DNA of 64,000 bases from Mycteria americana (GCF_035582795.1 NC_134366.1:111900256-111964255), one strand, 5' to 3'. Positions 1 to 14,465 are shown, counted from the stretch's first letter. Translations and numbers: made by a program. The notes: generated from the letters alone by a model not told the origin.

Positions 1-3000
1 TATTAGAGATGGTAAATTTGGCAGAACATCTGATGCCATGAATGAGAAGAAAAGCCAAATTAACCTCTGACTCATAGTCTTCCAACAGTCTTGCCTCAAA
101 CTCAATAGTCAAACTATTTGTTTAACTACCAAAGTGGTTTTTTAGGTAATCAGCATTTATGGGAAAGGGAGTATTAAAATCTTAATTATGCATTTGGGAA
201 AGAAATGTAATATTATTTTAGACCAAAATAATTGCAAATTGTTTAAATTAATTCACTAGGAGACCAGAAGATCGTAGATCTGACCAGGGAAAATAAAAAT
301 TTGAAACTTAAAAATTATTTACAAAATTTATAATGGTCATATTATTCATGGATACTTTGCCCTGTGTTTTGAGAATCTTCAGCACATAACCTAAGCAGAA
401 GTGTGGTTTTTCATAAGAAATCTTTGTTATGTTCTTGTAGCACAACTGATAATGCTTATTGCTGATATTGATTTCAGATAAGAAGTTGATCAACAAGAGA
501 ATAAGTATTAATGTATTAGTGAATAAGTATAAGAACTCAAATTTTGAGTTTGATTGTTGCTCTATTTGTTCTTCAAATAAAATATGCTGTCCTTGTAAAT
601 CTAGTTGTTATTTATTCATTGACCAGTTCCTCAGCTAGTGAGAAATACCATAGCTTAATCCAATTCAGTACAATTACATTGATCTTTCACATGGCAAAGT
701 TAAAATAGTTAGGGCACATCTAAGTACCTTACTTTCTTTCCATTTCTATTGTCTAACTTGATTAATTTCAGTGGCCTAGTTCCTCATTTATTTGGGACCA
801 GTGTATTCAAATTCAGATCTCAGTAACCTGGTTTGACCCTTGGAGGTGTGACCTCTTCAAGATGGACTAATGACTTCACTGTAAGGTGTTTGCGGGAAAT
901 GCTGCTGGTACTTGAACGTTGGTAGAATCGTATACAGAGAAATAATGTTTTCAGTCCTAAGGCTGTAAGTTGGTACTTTCACAAGTATTTAATTAACTTA
1001 TTAAGTTAAGGTTACCAACTGCTATTTGTTTACAATGGAACACCTCCTGATACCAATGCCAGCATAGACTGAGGATAGAATGTATCTTTTATAAAAGAAA
1101 AGGAGTAAACACACCTTACCTAGAATTTGGAAAAATCATCTTTTCCTTACCTTATTTACCATTCCATTACCATTCCATTCTCCTTAGAAAAGCTGAGAGA
1201 ATTGTTAACACCAGATGCAGACCAGGAAATACATTTTAAAGTCAAATGAGTTCATTTCCACATGACTTGGCAGTCATTCTATGTGCTGAAGAAGGCCACT
1301 GGAAGGCTTGATCCTCAAACTGTAGTGTGCTGTCATGTTTGAATCCCTAGGAAATAAAGGACTCCTGTGAATTGCAGATTTTACTGGTCTGCAAAAATCA
1401 TTGGGATAACTTAAACCCAAGTATGATATTCCATGGTTTATAGACAGTTGTGCAGGACTACAGTCCTCTCACATCTATTCAAGCAGAATGGAATAACCAA
1501 AACCAAATACAGAGACAATCTGCAGTATTAAGTACTGTAAAACTCTGCATATATCTGTAACTATATAGTTCGTTATCTGAGTCTATTTAGTTTCCACATC
1601 ATCAATTTGGTCTTAAATTGCAACGAGTACTCACCGTAATTGTTCATTTTTCTTTCTCTTTATTAACTTTGGGTTGTTGAGAACCCCAGTATTCTAGCTA
1701 CTTATTGTCTACGACATGAATGCACACACAAAATTATATAAAGGAATGAAAAAATGCAGTTCTCTGCAATGTGGTTATTCACCTAAAGTATCTAATTTTA
1801 AGGGACAATTTTCTTTTTTTCTTTAACTCATTTTATCTGCAGAAATGCATTTGAGTAGTAAATGCTTTGTAATAATCCCCTATTGTAAATTGTCATTCCT
1901 TCTGAAGAAGGGACCATACTTTTCTGCTTCATCTGACCTGTTTTTAGGAAAATAACTTCTGCAGAGGGAAAAGGTATCTACTTTACACAGGAAAGAGATG
2001 GAGAAGGATATTTTAAGATGACTGACTCCAGCCTGAATGCTACCTAAGGCAATCCCACTGGAGACCAAGAAGTGAGAATGATGCCTTTCTACCCTAGGCA
2101 GATATGGGTTTGAAGATAACAATAATCCTCAGAATTGGTTGAAACTTCATGATTAATCTTTTGATAGATCCAGTTATCCATTTCTCTGAAATATCCTTTA
2201 TGTCTTGGGAGAATGGCAATACTCAGGATATGTGCTCTGAAGCAAGAAAAAGTCTGTGTCACTTGTAACTTGTCACTTGTAAAAGAAGTCCTAAAGAGAA
2301 CCACAGCGGACTTGTGTGGGCTTTATATATTACAAATCAGTGTTTGCAGTCTGATGAGCTTTAATTTTTAGACACCCATCATGACTCTTAAAGTTAAAAT
2401 TAATGATTAGATATGTAACAATGTGTGGAGATTGGGAGAAATTTCTAAAGATTAGAAAGAAAAGGGGCTTCAACTCCAAACCCCTGGACTGTTTCATATT
2501 TTGAAATGTTACTATTATAGTGAGGAATGCCTTTAATACTCTGTGCAGAGCTTGAATTTAGCTACGAATTATCAAATTAACTTTTCTATATGTTCCAGTG
2601 GTTATTTCATCATGTATACAAAGCTGGCCAGCTCCAAAGCAGGAATAGAGATTTCAGTGTGATCCAGGGCTAAACTGGTTTATATGGAGTGAAGTCTGCT
2701 TCTGCCTCCAGTGAATTTGATCAGTTTTCTAAAAGAGAAAGGTAAGTTTAATAGACTTTGGCCTAGAAGAGGCTTATTCACGTGTGTCCTCTTTGGAAAC
2801 CTCATTATCATGGGATAAAATAATCTAAAAAGTTCTGAAACTCAGAGTTTCATTCCATGTGAAAATTTCACATGACTGTATAAAAGGTGTGTTTAATATT
2901 TGTGTAAACAGTTACCTCTTTATTGTCTGTACACTCATTAGCCAATGTTCTTTCTGACAACACGAAAAATGTGAACTAGTGAATGAGTGATGATTCAGTG

Positions 3001-3345
3001 CATAACCAGCTTTCAGAAGCCTCTTTCTCTATTCCTAGACTTGTGCATGAGCCAAACCTAATTTGTTTTGTTCTCCTGTTTCTTGTTTTCATTTCAGCAG
3101 AGCCTCTGTCCTTCTACATTCAATCTATTCTAGAATCTAAATTACTTGAAAATCTGAGAGAAACAGCTTTTAATGGTTTGTCCAATTGAAACATACTGAA
3201 AAAAATTGAAAGAAGTTTTGCCTTGTGGAGGATCTGAAGGTAAATATTACTACCTACAAGAATTTGCATTAAAAGCTTAATGCATGGTTTTTCTGCACAG
3301 AACTTGATCTTCATTATCTTACAACTAGAACATAAATACCAGTAT
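1..3345. other. AT-rich intergenic DNA, no gene seen
   Basis: All open frames are short (80 codons or fewer) and resemble nothing. A near-perfect 19-bp palindrome (2856-2874, CATGTGAAA-A-TTTCACATG) sits beside TATAAAAG (2879-2886). No other repeat family is recognised. Confidence 0.6.
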
Positions 3346-3350
3346 GATAC

Positions 3351-3902
3351 TGTCATGGTTTACCCCAGAAGGCAGCTAAACACCACACAGCTGTTCACTC
3401 ACTCTGCCCTGCAGTGGGATGGGGGAGAGAATTGGAAAAAAGGTAAAACTAGTGGGTTGAGAAAAAGACAACTTAATAGGACAGAAAAGGAAGGGAAAAT
3501 AATAATAATGATAAAAGAATCTACAAAACAAGTGATGCACAATGCAATTGCTTACCACTTGCTGACCAGTTCCCAGCCAGTTCCCAAGCAGTGGCTGTGC
3601 CCCCTGGCCAACTCCCCCAGTTTTTTTGTTCAGCATGACATCATATGGTATGGAATATCCCTTTGGCCAGTTTGGGTCAGCTGTCCTGGCTGTGTCCCCT
3701 CCCAGCTTCTTGTGCACCTCCAGGCTGCTCTCTGGCAGGGCAGTATGAGAAGCTGAAAAGTGCTTGACTTAGTGTAAGCACTGCTCAGCAACAACTAAAA
3801 CATCAGTGTGTTATCAACATTATCCTCATCCTAAATCCAAAACACAGTATTATACCAGCTACTAGGAAGAAAATTAACTCTATCCCAGCTGAAACCAGGA
3901 CA
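3351..3902 (-). mobile_element. solo LTR of an avian endogenous retrovirus
   Basis: The element starts TGTCATGGTT and ends CCAGGACA, giving the TG...CA ends of an LTR. It is flanked by a perfect 5-bp target-site duplication, GATAC, at 3346-3350 and 3903-3907. I recognise it as a common bird ERV LTR family of about 550 bp. Its usual transcription sense is the minus strand here, judging by a CTATTAAG poly(A)-like signal and a decayed TATA region. A 5-bp duplication fits an ERVL-like class. No internal retroviral sequence adjoins it, so it is a solo LTR formed by LTR-LTR recombination. Open frames of 113-158 codons inside it are chance products. Confidence 0.85.
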
Positions 3903-4536
3903 GATACTATTGGATTTTATCCCACTGATGAGGTAGTTAAGCCTCCATAATACACCACTGGGGTTTGTGATTAAGTTTCCAGGGGTTGCAAAGCTGTCGT
4001 AATTATCTCTCTAATTACTTTTTATTCTGTGTGGGAGCATGGAGCTCCCAAAAGAGGGTCTAATCTATTAGCTGTGCGGACCATTAGCTATATCCAGATT
4101 CAGAAAGCCATGAAGATGAGTTTTATCCTGTGTTGCAGGCTGCTTATACGACAGATGTATCAACTCTCCACTTTGCTTAGATATATATTGTGTTATAAAT
4201 GAGACAAGAAACAGTAAAAATTAAAAAGTAAAGCAGATGAATCAATGAAAAAAAAAATCAAGAAATCTTCCAGTGGTTCTTAAGTATTCTTTATTTCTCA
4301 TTGTACTAGATGGCCTTTTTACTATTAAAAATGTACAAATGTTGAAACCTAGTACACTCCCAGCAATTCTTCACAAACTACAATAGTGATATGCAAATGG
4401 TGCTCAAAATGTTTCTGCTACTGCAAACACTAAGGCTAAACCGCAGTGATATATATCTTTCCCAGTAGTCTGATTATATTTGTAGGGTGATGCAGTGAAA
4501 AGAGATTTGAGAACATGTTACTTTTACTCAAGAACA

Positions 4537-4562
4537 GTGTGTGTGTGTGTGAACGTGTGTGC
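4537..4562. repeat. (GT)n microsatellite, interrupted
   Basis: Seven GT units, then GAAC, then a second short GT run. Confidence 0.85.
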
Positions 4563-6976
4563 ACGTAGGAAGGGAGGTGTATCCCATACAAGATCAGTTG
4601 CAGGGTATGATGATTCAGTCTTAATGGTTCAGGGGTTGTAGGTTTGCCAGCTATAGGATGGATGGATGAACGTAAGCTATAACCCAAGGAGCCGAAGGAG
4701 CTCCAAAACATGTAACAGAGTGTTTGAAGAAGTCAAACTGAGCAGCCCAGCTCCACTCAGTTGGCTTTTTAGCTGTTTTTTAATCCAGACTTTTTGCTTA
4801 ATGTCCAGCATGTGATGAACTGATTAACTGAATTTGAACATATGCCATATTCTTTACATCTTTGCATGCCTTTTGATACAAGTCTGTTATTCCTCTTCAG
4901 GCAGCCATACTCTCCTCCTTCTTGCATACTGACACTGCAGTTATCCAGTTTACATTTTATGTTGTTTCTGAGAAAATATTGATTAAAAAGTTTAGGTGCC
5001 ATCATGAGTCAGAAAGACTTTGTTTAGGCTTCAAGATGAATTGGAATTCAATTATGCATTTCTCTGTTTACTTTTATAAAATGACAAAATAACAACATAA
5101 TTTACCTTGATTATTTTTTTCCTGTGAGAAACCATAGGATACTCGTAAAGAATATTTAAGACTTTCTGAGGTAATTTACCTGATTATAGCTGGGGGAAAT
5201 CTATAAAAGGAGGATGATGCAAACTGTCAGAATGAAGTAGTTGGAGAGGAGATAAGACTGGCAGCAACTGTGTTTCAAGTGGAAACGGAGCAAAATGGAG
5301 AAAAATAGACAAAACGTTTCCAGATTTGAAAATCAATATTGGTTTGGGTGAATTTTCGTAGAATTTCTAGCCCATATTTGGGAAAAAAAGCAATGGGGAG
5401 GCAATAGCGGGTCATTCTTCAGCCCAAATATCACTGGGAAATAATGTTTACGAGTTATTTGTAACATTTACTGCTTGTTCTTAAGTAAGTTACACTATAC
5501 GTAAAGGCCAGTAATGAACTACCATGTTGTGTAAGCAGACAGCCATCAACTGACCTGTGACTATTTGCAGTGAGTTCATAATTTTTGACAGATCAAGAAT
5601 TATTTCCTTAAAAAGACTGACAGAGTTACATTACTTTTGGTTATTCTGATTTTGCAGTCTGCTTTCAGACAGTTTTCGATGATAGGAATCAATTATTTAC
5701 CTATTGCTTTTTGGGGTACGTAGTTTGTTGAGTTCTTTTCTCAAGATTGACTTTAAAATGTGAAATCCCTGCCTCCCAGCTGTCACTCACCAGTTTGGCA
5801 GCACTGTCTTCCAGTGCCCAGCACAGCCAGCTGGCTTTGCTCTGACTAGTGTGGTTCTAGGCCTAAATACTAAGGTGCAGCCAAGTCCCTAAATACTAGC
5901 AACTGGACAGGGTGGATGGGAAGCAGATTTTGATACAAGCATGGGCTTAGACCTGGCCTGAAAGCACACTGTTGATGTAGCCTTAAATTCCATGTTCATT
6001 AAGTCCTGCATATTGTAAACTATAAAATGTCATGAAGTCCTAAGGAAACAGAAAAAAAGAAAGCCACTGAGAGGGAAAAAAAAAAAATCTGTGCTGTATG
6101 TACACATAGTGCATAGAGAGACACTGCCTTAGATACATTGGTATTGGTGCTCTTCCATGAACAACCCTACCCACTATTGTCATACTTGGAATTTTTTTTA
6201 TATAATCCTTGTTTGGCAGCAGCTGTGAGGAAGCTGAGCATTGTGATTTTGAGAAAGTAAGGGCTCGTCATAACCCCCATGCCACAGGACACTGGAAAGG
6301 GGGTACATGTGCTCAGTGCTTTGTTCAGGGCTGACATCTCTGTACACATGACCTGGGTCTCTGTCTTTTCTCTGAAAGCTGATAACCTCAAGCGTGGTTG
6401 TGTTGCTGTTCACAGTCATGCCTCCCTTTCCCTTCCTCCACACAGAAACAGCCATTTTGTTTTGCCTTACTGTGGTGGAAAGTTCTACACAGATAAAAAT
6501 ATGTAAATAGCTTAAACACATATGTCATTGGTACATGCAATGTTTAAGCAGAGCTGTAAAAGATATCAAAGAATTTTGCTTGGTCTTGAAAAGTCACAGT
6601 TACAGTCATTGCAAAACTTATCTCCAGAATCAGTTTCTGCCTTTTACAGAACAGAGCTGACATCTGAAAGACATGTCCGTGGCACAACAGCCTCTACAGA
6701 GCCGCACGGAAATATTTTTTGTCACCATAATGACAAAGCATAATAAAGTAATAATGATACTGATTCAAGAGCATCACAAGCACAAAGTCATGAAAAGAAA
6801 TGCTACCAAATGTTTTTGGTTTTTTTTTCCCCTGCGCTGTGGCTCCAGGCCTACAAAGGTTTATGTAGAAAGAGCAAAGCACAGCGGGACTGTTCATGTG
6901 CCTTGAGTAAAACACAGGCTAAATCTTTGTAGGCCTGAGGCTTTCAGTTCAGGCTATCTGTACATTAATTTCCCTA

Positions 6977-7012
6977 ATATGTATATATTATATAATGTAT
7001 ATAATATGTATA
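6977..7012. repeat. AT-rich microsatellite
   Basis: Alternating TATAT/ATATA words (ATGTATATATTATATAATG). Confidence 0.75.
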
Positions 7013-9875
7013 GCAATTGCTACTTAAAGGAATAATTTGCAATTTATTTTCTTTTAAAAAAACATATTTTCTTGCATTTGGCAAAAGTGTATCAGAGCTC
7101 TGGTTCATTGTTTTTCTTTAAGTCATTGAATTTAGCGTCATTCAGTCCAATGTATTGAAAAAGCTTCAGATGTGAAATCCCTTGTGAAGGTCTCAATATT
7201 AGAACTGGAAATGCTAAGTCTGCCTCAAAGTCCCTAATGCAAATGTCTGAAATTTTACAGTTGTTTTCTTGTACTGGGTATTTCGACAATTCCCTGGAAG
7301 GAAAAGCACAAGGTGATGGGAATGACTGCTTCTGTGTCACCTCTTTTTATTTGTGCCTTCAGATGCCATATTTTTCCTTTGCAGTCACATGCAATACAAT
7401 GTGTTGGGTGTTCAGCGTTTGGGACGGGCAGAGATCAGGCCATGTGAGCCTCTTTACAGTGAAAGATTACCTGGGTCTGCTACTCTGAGAGTTCGGCCTA
7501 AATCAAAGGATGCGATCAGAGTTGTATGTGGTTTCCCAGAGGTATGGTACAAAAACATATAAAGATCCTTCAAAACAGATCAACAAGTTACTTTACAAAA
7601 ACACCTCTCTCACCTGTAGCAACACTTCCTAGGAGAACAGGGAATACATGCCAAAGGTTCAGTTCAGGACAGAAAATTAATTTTCAATTCTTCTTCCAAT
7701 TAAGCTGTTAAAAGTAAAGCCGATAACTATTCCAGACACAGTGACATACACTCCTTAGGCCCCTGGGCTTGGGTCTCCACCCCTTTGGCATTGAATATGC
7801 TAGCTTCTCCTCAGTGGCTTCCCCTCTCTATTCCCTTGAGAATCTCACACATTTACTGGACTCTGGCTTTGAGTCCCTGATTGTAAGGAGAGACAAATAC
7901 TGGTGTTCCCAGATGGCCTTATCCAGTCCAAATGAGCTTTCATTCCCAGTGGATTGTACAAGTGTTCAACAGATAATGTTCCATCTCCTTTCCTACCTGC
8001 TTTGATGAGGACTGAAAGAAGAAGTGACATGTCACAAGTGTTTTCAGGGACATCCAATTTAGCAGCCACTACAATGAATGGGATACGTCATACCTCATAA
8101 TGCAACCATTTAAAAGTAGCAGAAAGCTGCCATTGCATCTATCACCATGGTTTGTGAGGCTATCTCTACAGTCCTAACAGCTAAAACCTTTTTTTTATAA
8201 AACCTTTAGATTCTGGAAGAGAACAATGTAATGTAGTACTGAGGCACAATGACTGGATCTGGACTGGCTATATGTTTCCTGGTGCTTTCAAAGGAGACAA
8301 AGATTGCTATTCAGAACTATTTCTAATGAGGCAAGAACAGAAGTCTTCACAGGACTGCGAAAGCTAAAAGGGTATGAAATTTTGTCATAAGCGATGGAGC
8401 TGAAACCTACAGCAGCATGGAGCTGTGACTGAAGTGAGGTATCTGTAATTCACCTCGAGGATGTAAACTCCTTGGATGGATGTCAATCTTCCTGCATCCT
8501 AGACAACATTTCAACAGCCACTGGCTACTTTGGATTTTTTTTTACACTCATCTTAGATGAAATACTGTTTTCGTAGGCTGGGATCGGATCGGAAGTGTCC
8601 TTTGGATGAGGAATTCCAGTCTTCCCCATTTCAAATAAATGAAGTTATACAGCCAGAGTGGCAGCATTTTCTTAAGCATGTCTGACAGCAAATCTCACTG
8701 AAAAAGCAATATTTTGGTATGTTGGGGTGTCACTATTCATGCATCTCTTGTAGTAACCTACTAAATGTACAGTCCCTTAACAGTCATCCATATGCCTAGA
8801 CTCGGATGTATTACTTTAATAGTTGGTGAAAATAGTGAATAGTGATGGAGGAAAAATGAAAAAACATGACACAAATAAAAGCTGAAAGAAATACATGACT
8901 GACTCATCAACAGCCAGAGATCTTTTTCATTACCCAGTGAGGAAAACTAAGACTCAAATCTTTCGGGTTTCTCATATGTCAGCAGAGTTCTTAGTAGCCG
9001 TGTGCTGAGGTGGAATGGGCATGTAAAGGTGACCAAATACACCTGTTTAAATTCTCTAAAGCTATAAATAGTCTCTTGGTTGCATCACAGATTTATTTAT
9101 TTCAGAAGAAAAAATAATTTTAGAAAGACTGAACCTAACTGGTTTTGCTCCCTACCAGAATAGTTACAGCTCTGTATAATGGATAAGATTTCCAAAGCAA
9201 GTAGTGCTTTTTATATTCCTATTTAGTGAGCGTGCAACTTGAGACAATGTACGCTGTTTACAGAGCAGTTGTTTTCTCAGAAAAAATTTATGGCTCTTTC
9301 AAGCAGAATCAAAAAATGAAGCAACAAAAAACTGAGGCAAATAAATGTATGAATGAAAGAGTTATAGATTTCCTTTCGTGTATGTCATTAAAGAGACAGT
9401 CTTCTACAGCATTGCTTTTCAAACTTGATTTTGTATTCTGAAATGCTAAACTCAGAACTAACTAAATGAAAGCATTAATAATGTGATCTTCTATCTATGC
9501 CATATATTTTTATTTCTGTGGATTGTTTTCAGAAATGTCAGAGTCTTCTCTGCTAATACAAATTATCATGCATCAGTAAAAACATGCAATTCTGTATAAC
9601 TTTGCTTTCTAATTAGAACTGGAAGGCCTGCTTTGAAATATAGCTGAATGAACTAGAAAAGCTAGGTAATGCAATTGAAGGCTGTGGTATCTCTTTGTTG
9701 TATTTCAAAGTCCCCTTTTAAGATTCTTTCTTCTGAAAATAAACAGTTAGTATCTGTTTTAAATTTCACATTTCTGTGACATTATATAGCAACATCTCAC
9801 CAGTAGCAAGCAAGTCAATGCAAAAGTACAGTTTAAAAACACTAGTTCTTCCCAACTCTCACATACAACTAACGC

Positions 9876-10032
9876 ATAGTACCTATATGTACCTAATATA
9901 TACCTATAGTATCTAGTTATGTAATATCTATCTGTATATTATGAGATATGCAATATCTATAAGATATTATAAGATGTCTATAATAGCTATAATATCTAAC
10001 ATATATAAACTTCAGATAACTTTATATATATT
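9876..10032. repeat. degenerate TATC/ATAG-type AT-rich repeat
   Basis: Many imperfect copies of AATATCTA, CCTATA and TATAATA-like words, looking like a decayed tetra/hexanucleotide satellite. Confidence 0.7.
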
Positions 10033-13000
10033 GGCTATGATCCTGAAGGGATTTCCTGAAAGGAAACTTGCAAACGTGCTATGTTTATAGCAACTTTTTG
10101 ATTAGAAATGTCAGTTAAAGTCTTCAGTCTCTGAATTCAGTTGGGAGGCTCAGAGGGAGGATATTAGCTGGATGCATACATTTTTGCAGGTGCAAGAGAA
10201 TAAACAAATCTTTAATTCTGTTAGCTAGAAGTTACATTTTAAAAATATGCTTTCCTTCTTTAAAAGATCAAGTTGCAAGTTTGTATGAGTGGAAAGTGCA
10301 TACCCAAAACTTAGGCACACAAGCAATACTGAGTGTTACATATACAAGAAATAAATACTTGTACTGGCCAGGCCCCATGCCTGGCTGGCGTTGTGGTAAA
10401 CATTTCCCCAAGTGCCTTTTTACACAAAAAGTGTTCAGTCTTTGGAATGCATGCTGGGTTGCTGTCATCATTTCCCTACTTAAAAGCTGTTATTCTCTGA
10501 ACAAGAAATTCAGAGAATAGCAGAGCTGCTCAACATCATTGTAGAACAGTTTGTTCTGAGGACACACCAAACCTTGGAAACTGAACATAAGTATTGAACA
10601 TGCAGACCATAGGTGACTGCATGCACATTGTCTCAACATTTCTGATTAGTATACGTTTAGAAAAAACAAGCTCTCTGCACCCTTTTTTTCTACTGATATG
10701 ACATCTTCATCCCTAAATTCTCCCAAACAAACCTGAGTGGCCTGAAAATGCATTGGTCACAGAGGCTGGTCATAGAGTCAGAACATGATATGAGAAAAAA
10801 GGCACTACAAAATAACTTTAATCTTAAAAATTATTAATCCACTCTCCTCCTGGAGCTGAAGTTCCATGAAATGAGAGGGATTAAACAGAGTATGGTGGCA
10901 TGTTGCTAAGTGCTAGCCATTTCACTGCAGGAGCTATTTGTCAAATGTAACTGGTGCAGTATGTAAGGTAGTGGCATTACAAACTTGTCTTAAAAGAGTG
11001 CATTTAAATATCACTGCACAAGCATATGTAAGAGCTCTGGTACCACTACAAAGTTATGCAGTATTTCATGTCTATTTCATCTCTATGGGGTGTACAAGAC
11101 TGTATTTAACAATATTTTAATAAAATAATTGTCACACAAAAATGTTATTGAAGGCAAGCTTTGACAATGGTTCAATAAGTTTGAACATCTGAAGAAAAAG
11201 TATTGTCCAAGTAACTGTGAATGTTAAGATATGACATTCAGAGATCCAATCTGATATTAAACAGTATTAAGTCAGAGCTCTATGATGAATGATATTCTTG
11301 CAATAAAAAATATTCTAATGTCTTATTCTTTTTTGTTATATCATGCTTTCACTATTTATTTAATAAACCATTAGAAATTAAAGATATTTTACAGAAGAAA
11401 ATAAAGTTTCATGTTCCAAAACAGACTGCTGTCTTGGGTTGTTGTGATATTTTTGCAAGAACAAATAAAACATTATTGAGGAATTACATGTTTTTTCAAT
11501 GTGTAAAATCTCATGCAAATATTTCTGAAATTATATCACACATGATATTCCATACGAAGGTGGGTCATGCAAAATGTTCCGTCTATAGTCCTGACCTTCC
11601 TATGAGGGGACACCCTTTGCAATTGAGAACTGACACCTCAGAAACACTCATGATGAATCTTCCTTTGCAGGAGAAAATACAACTGCCTTGGTTGATGTGT
11701 GAAGCAGTAAGGCTCAGGAGCTAGAAAAGAAGTTTAAGTATCTCTGTGAATGAACTCTAATTTATTAGGTAATTTTTTTCTGTGTCGTGTATACTTGAGA
11801 ATGTTGTGCATGTTGTCAACAGAGAGTTATATATTCTTTGCCATAGCTGGTAGCTATAAGGTAATCTGCCCTACTGCCCTGATATGATAGAGAATGAACT
11901 AGTGATTTGAATTTAAAAAGCATTATTTTAGTCACACTGATGGTCAAATTCAACACGGGCTGCTCACACAGAGGCTGGATATACCTCGGTTGATTTAACA
12001 ACAACTTGTGGTTAATATGGAGGTCATCACTGGATAGGTACAGAAGACTACACTTCCTCTACCAGCACATTAAATTTCAAAGGTATGCTTGTAAAGAAAA
12101 AAGAATCAGATTTATTAAATGCCATTTGTTTACGATTTACAGTAAAATTGTTTTTTAAAGGCCACATAATCCATGAAGACTATGTTTAGCAATTTAAATG
12201 GTAGCCTATTTAATAAATGAGGACTCAGTCTTCTGCACCTTGGCCGATCATGGAAGTGTTTTTGTGTCCCTGTCACAAACTTGCCCTAATATTAGGGGTA
12301 GGCAAACATACATTTCACATCAAATGAACATTTCTTCTTTCTCTGTATTTGTATATGTAACATCCAGATAATACATGCAAATATCTATGAAATAATTTCA
12401 GGAACAGATATGTGAGTATTTTCTTTTGAAAAGAAGTGTCCCATTTTGTTAGGCATTAATGTAAATAATGTATAGGAAACACTTGGGAGCTGCTGATCAA
12501 AATACCTTTCTCTCGATAACTTGATTTAGTAGATGAGACAAAATGCTTTTCCCCTTGAAGCTGTTGGCTTAAATGAGTTCAAGGTGAGTGCTAGCTTATG
12601 GAAAGCTCCAAAGAAACGAGTGGTTTAATTTCTTATAGAACTCCCACACCATCAAGTTCAACACGTCCCTGGTAGAAATGTTTGTATTCCTAACAGTCTT
12701 GGCAAAGTGATGAAAAATGGCATGAGCGAGATTACACACTATTCTTTTCCAACTACAACTAACTCTTTGAGCTCAAGAAAGAGGACTGCAAATACCTTAT
12801 CTGCTTATTTACTTTAGAAGATAAATTTTCTGAAGTAACTCCATAATTGAATGAACTGCATTTCCCTACATTAATAATTTCAAATTCTGTATTTTCAGCC
12901 TTGCCACTCACAAAAAAAATCGAAAGACACAGAAATAATTCCGCCAGCTAGATAACTTCAAGAAGGCTGCAGGTTTATCCCATTAATGACAGTATTTAAT

Positions 13001-14450
13001 TAGAAGTAATGCATGGAACTGTTTTCTAATAAACACTGCAAAGGTCATATAATTAGATATTTTATTAGAAATAAATATTCTTATTTTGTTATTCCCCCTT
13101 TCCATTTATGCTGTACTGATTTGTACTAATAGTTCTTTTGCTAGTTAGCCGTCTAAGGAGAACGGGGTTTCTGTACATGTGGGATTAATTCCTTGTACTA
13201 AAAGAGAAGCAAGATTTCATCTGTTTTTCTGTGGATGCACATTGGATTTAAGGGCTTTTCAGTTCCCTTCAGTTCTTATGCTCATTTTTCTGGGAAGTAG
13301 CAGGCAGAAGTGATGACATGCCATCATTCCCTCACCACCGGGCCTAACGTTGTAAGTCATATAAAACAAGGAACAAATCTTTTGGCTCTGCTTTCATTCC
13401 TTGTTTATACAACAGAGTCATAATCAATGAGTAGTCTGATCTAAAGAGAAATAATAGCAGCTCCCCAGTGTACCAGACCCATGCAAGATTGAGTGTTGAT
13501 GTCTTCTGGAGGAATTTCTGTGGTCCTTTTCACTGTCTTGCAGAATAGGTGCTGCCTTACAGCCACAGTCGGGTTCCTGCTCTGATTTCTGATACTTTTA
13601 ATGCACGACACTTTTCAGCTTTCTACTCTCCATGCTTGAACTCAGGAAAAAGACCATTAAACACAAGTATTTCAGGCTTAGTATAAAATTCTCATTTGAA
13701 ATAAGGAGCTCTGAGTTAGGAATTCCCTGCACACTGCTTAGCTGCGATTTCAGGGCATGATTAATTTCTTGGTGCAGATCATCAGGCAGACACCCACAGG
13801 GGTTCCTTACTTGTGCTTAAAGCAGAAGATTGAAACAGAGGAGTGCTCACTGATATATGAGATCGTAATTTTACTATTGAGATACACCTGCAAATTTTTC
13901 TCCATATCAAGAGCTACCATTTAGATGCATATACTGCATATACCATTTATATGCAGTTTTCTGACATGATCCTTTCAGATCCTGAAGTCTGAGTATCAGG
14001 ATCTCTAGGAAAACGCCATATGCAACCAGAAAACCAATTTGCAACAGAGAGAAATGCATTGAAATGCAACACTTTTTCACAAAACTTCATTGCCAGAGCT
14101 TCACCTTACCCTCCCTCGCATTGCTGCTAATCCCTCAGCAGCTGCCACACGAGCTGAGACGCACGAAACGTTTGCGGCCAGTCATATCTGATGATAACCT
14201 TGACCGTGACATACATCATCGTTACCGCGCCGTAACGCAGGAGGTACCCGCGAGCGCAGCGCGCCCGGGCCCTGCAGGCAGCGAGAGGCGGCGGCGGCCA
14301 CTCCGTTCCTCGGCCTAACGCTCTGCCCTTTGGGAGCTTCCCTCCCGCCCTTGCCGGGGTGCCACCCTCGCTCCCTCCCTCCCTCCCAGCCCCCGGCGAC
14401 CCCGAGGTCCAGCCCGCCCCGCCCCGCCCAGGGCGCGCCGCCCCGCGTCG

Positions 14451-14465
14451 CCGCCAGGTGGCGCC
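14451..14465 (+). promoter_or_regulatory. CTCF-like site at the edge of the CpG island
   Basis: CCGCCAGGTGGCGCC matches the CTCF core (CCASYAGRKGGCRSY) at every position except the third. It lies 63 bp before the minisatellite array and about 2.4 kb upstream of the CBLN2 start codon. A promoter-proximal boundary or loop anchor is plausible. This is a motif match only. Confidence 0.45.

Larger units (their letters stand above)
3908..14216. other. AT-rich intergenic DNA upstream of CBLN2, no gene seen
   Basis: Ten kilobases with only short, unrelated open frames and the microsatellites listed. No transposon is confidently recognised. Distal CBLN2 regulatory elements may lie here, but none can be identified by eye. 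Confidence 0.55.

Noticed and set aside
3280..3756. 158-codon plus-strand frame and 113-codon minus-strand frame
   Set aside because: They lie within the solo LTR, and the encoded residues match no retroviral protein region.
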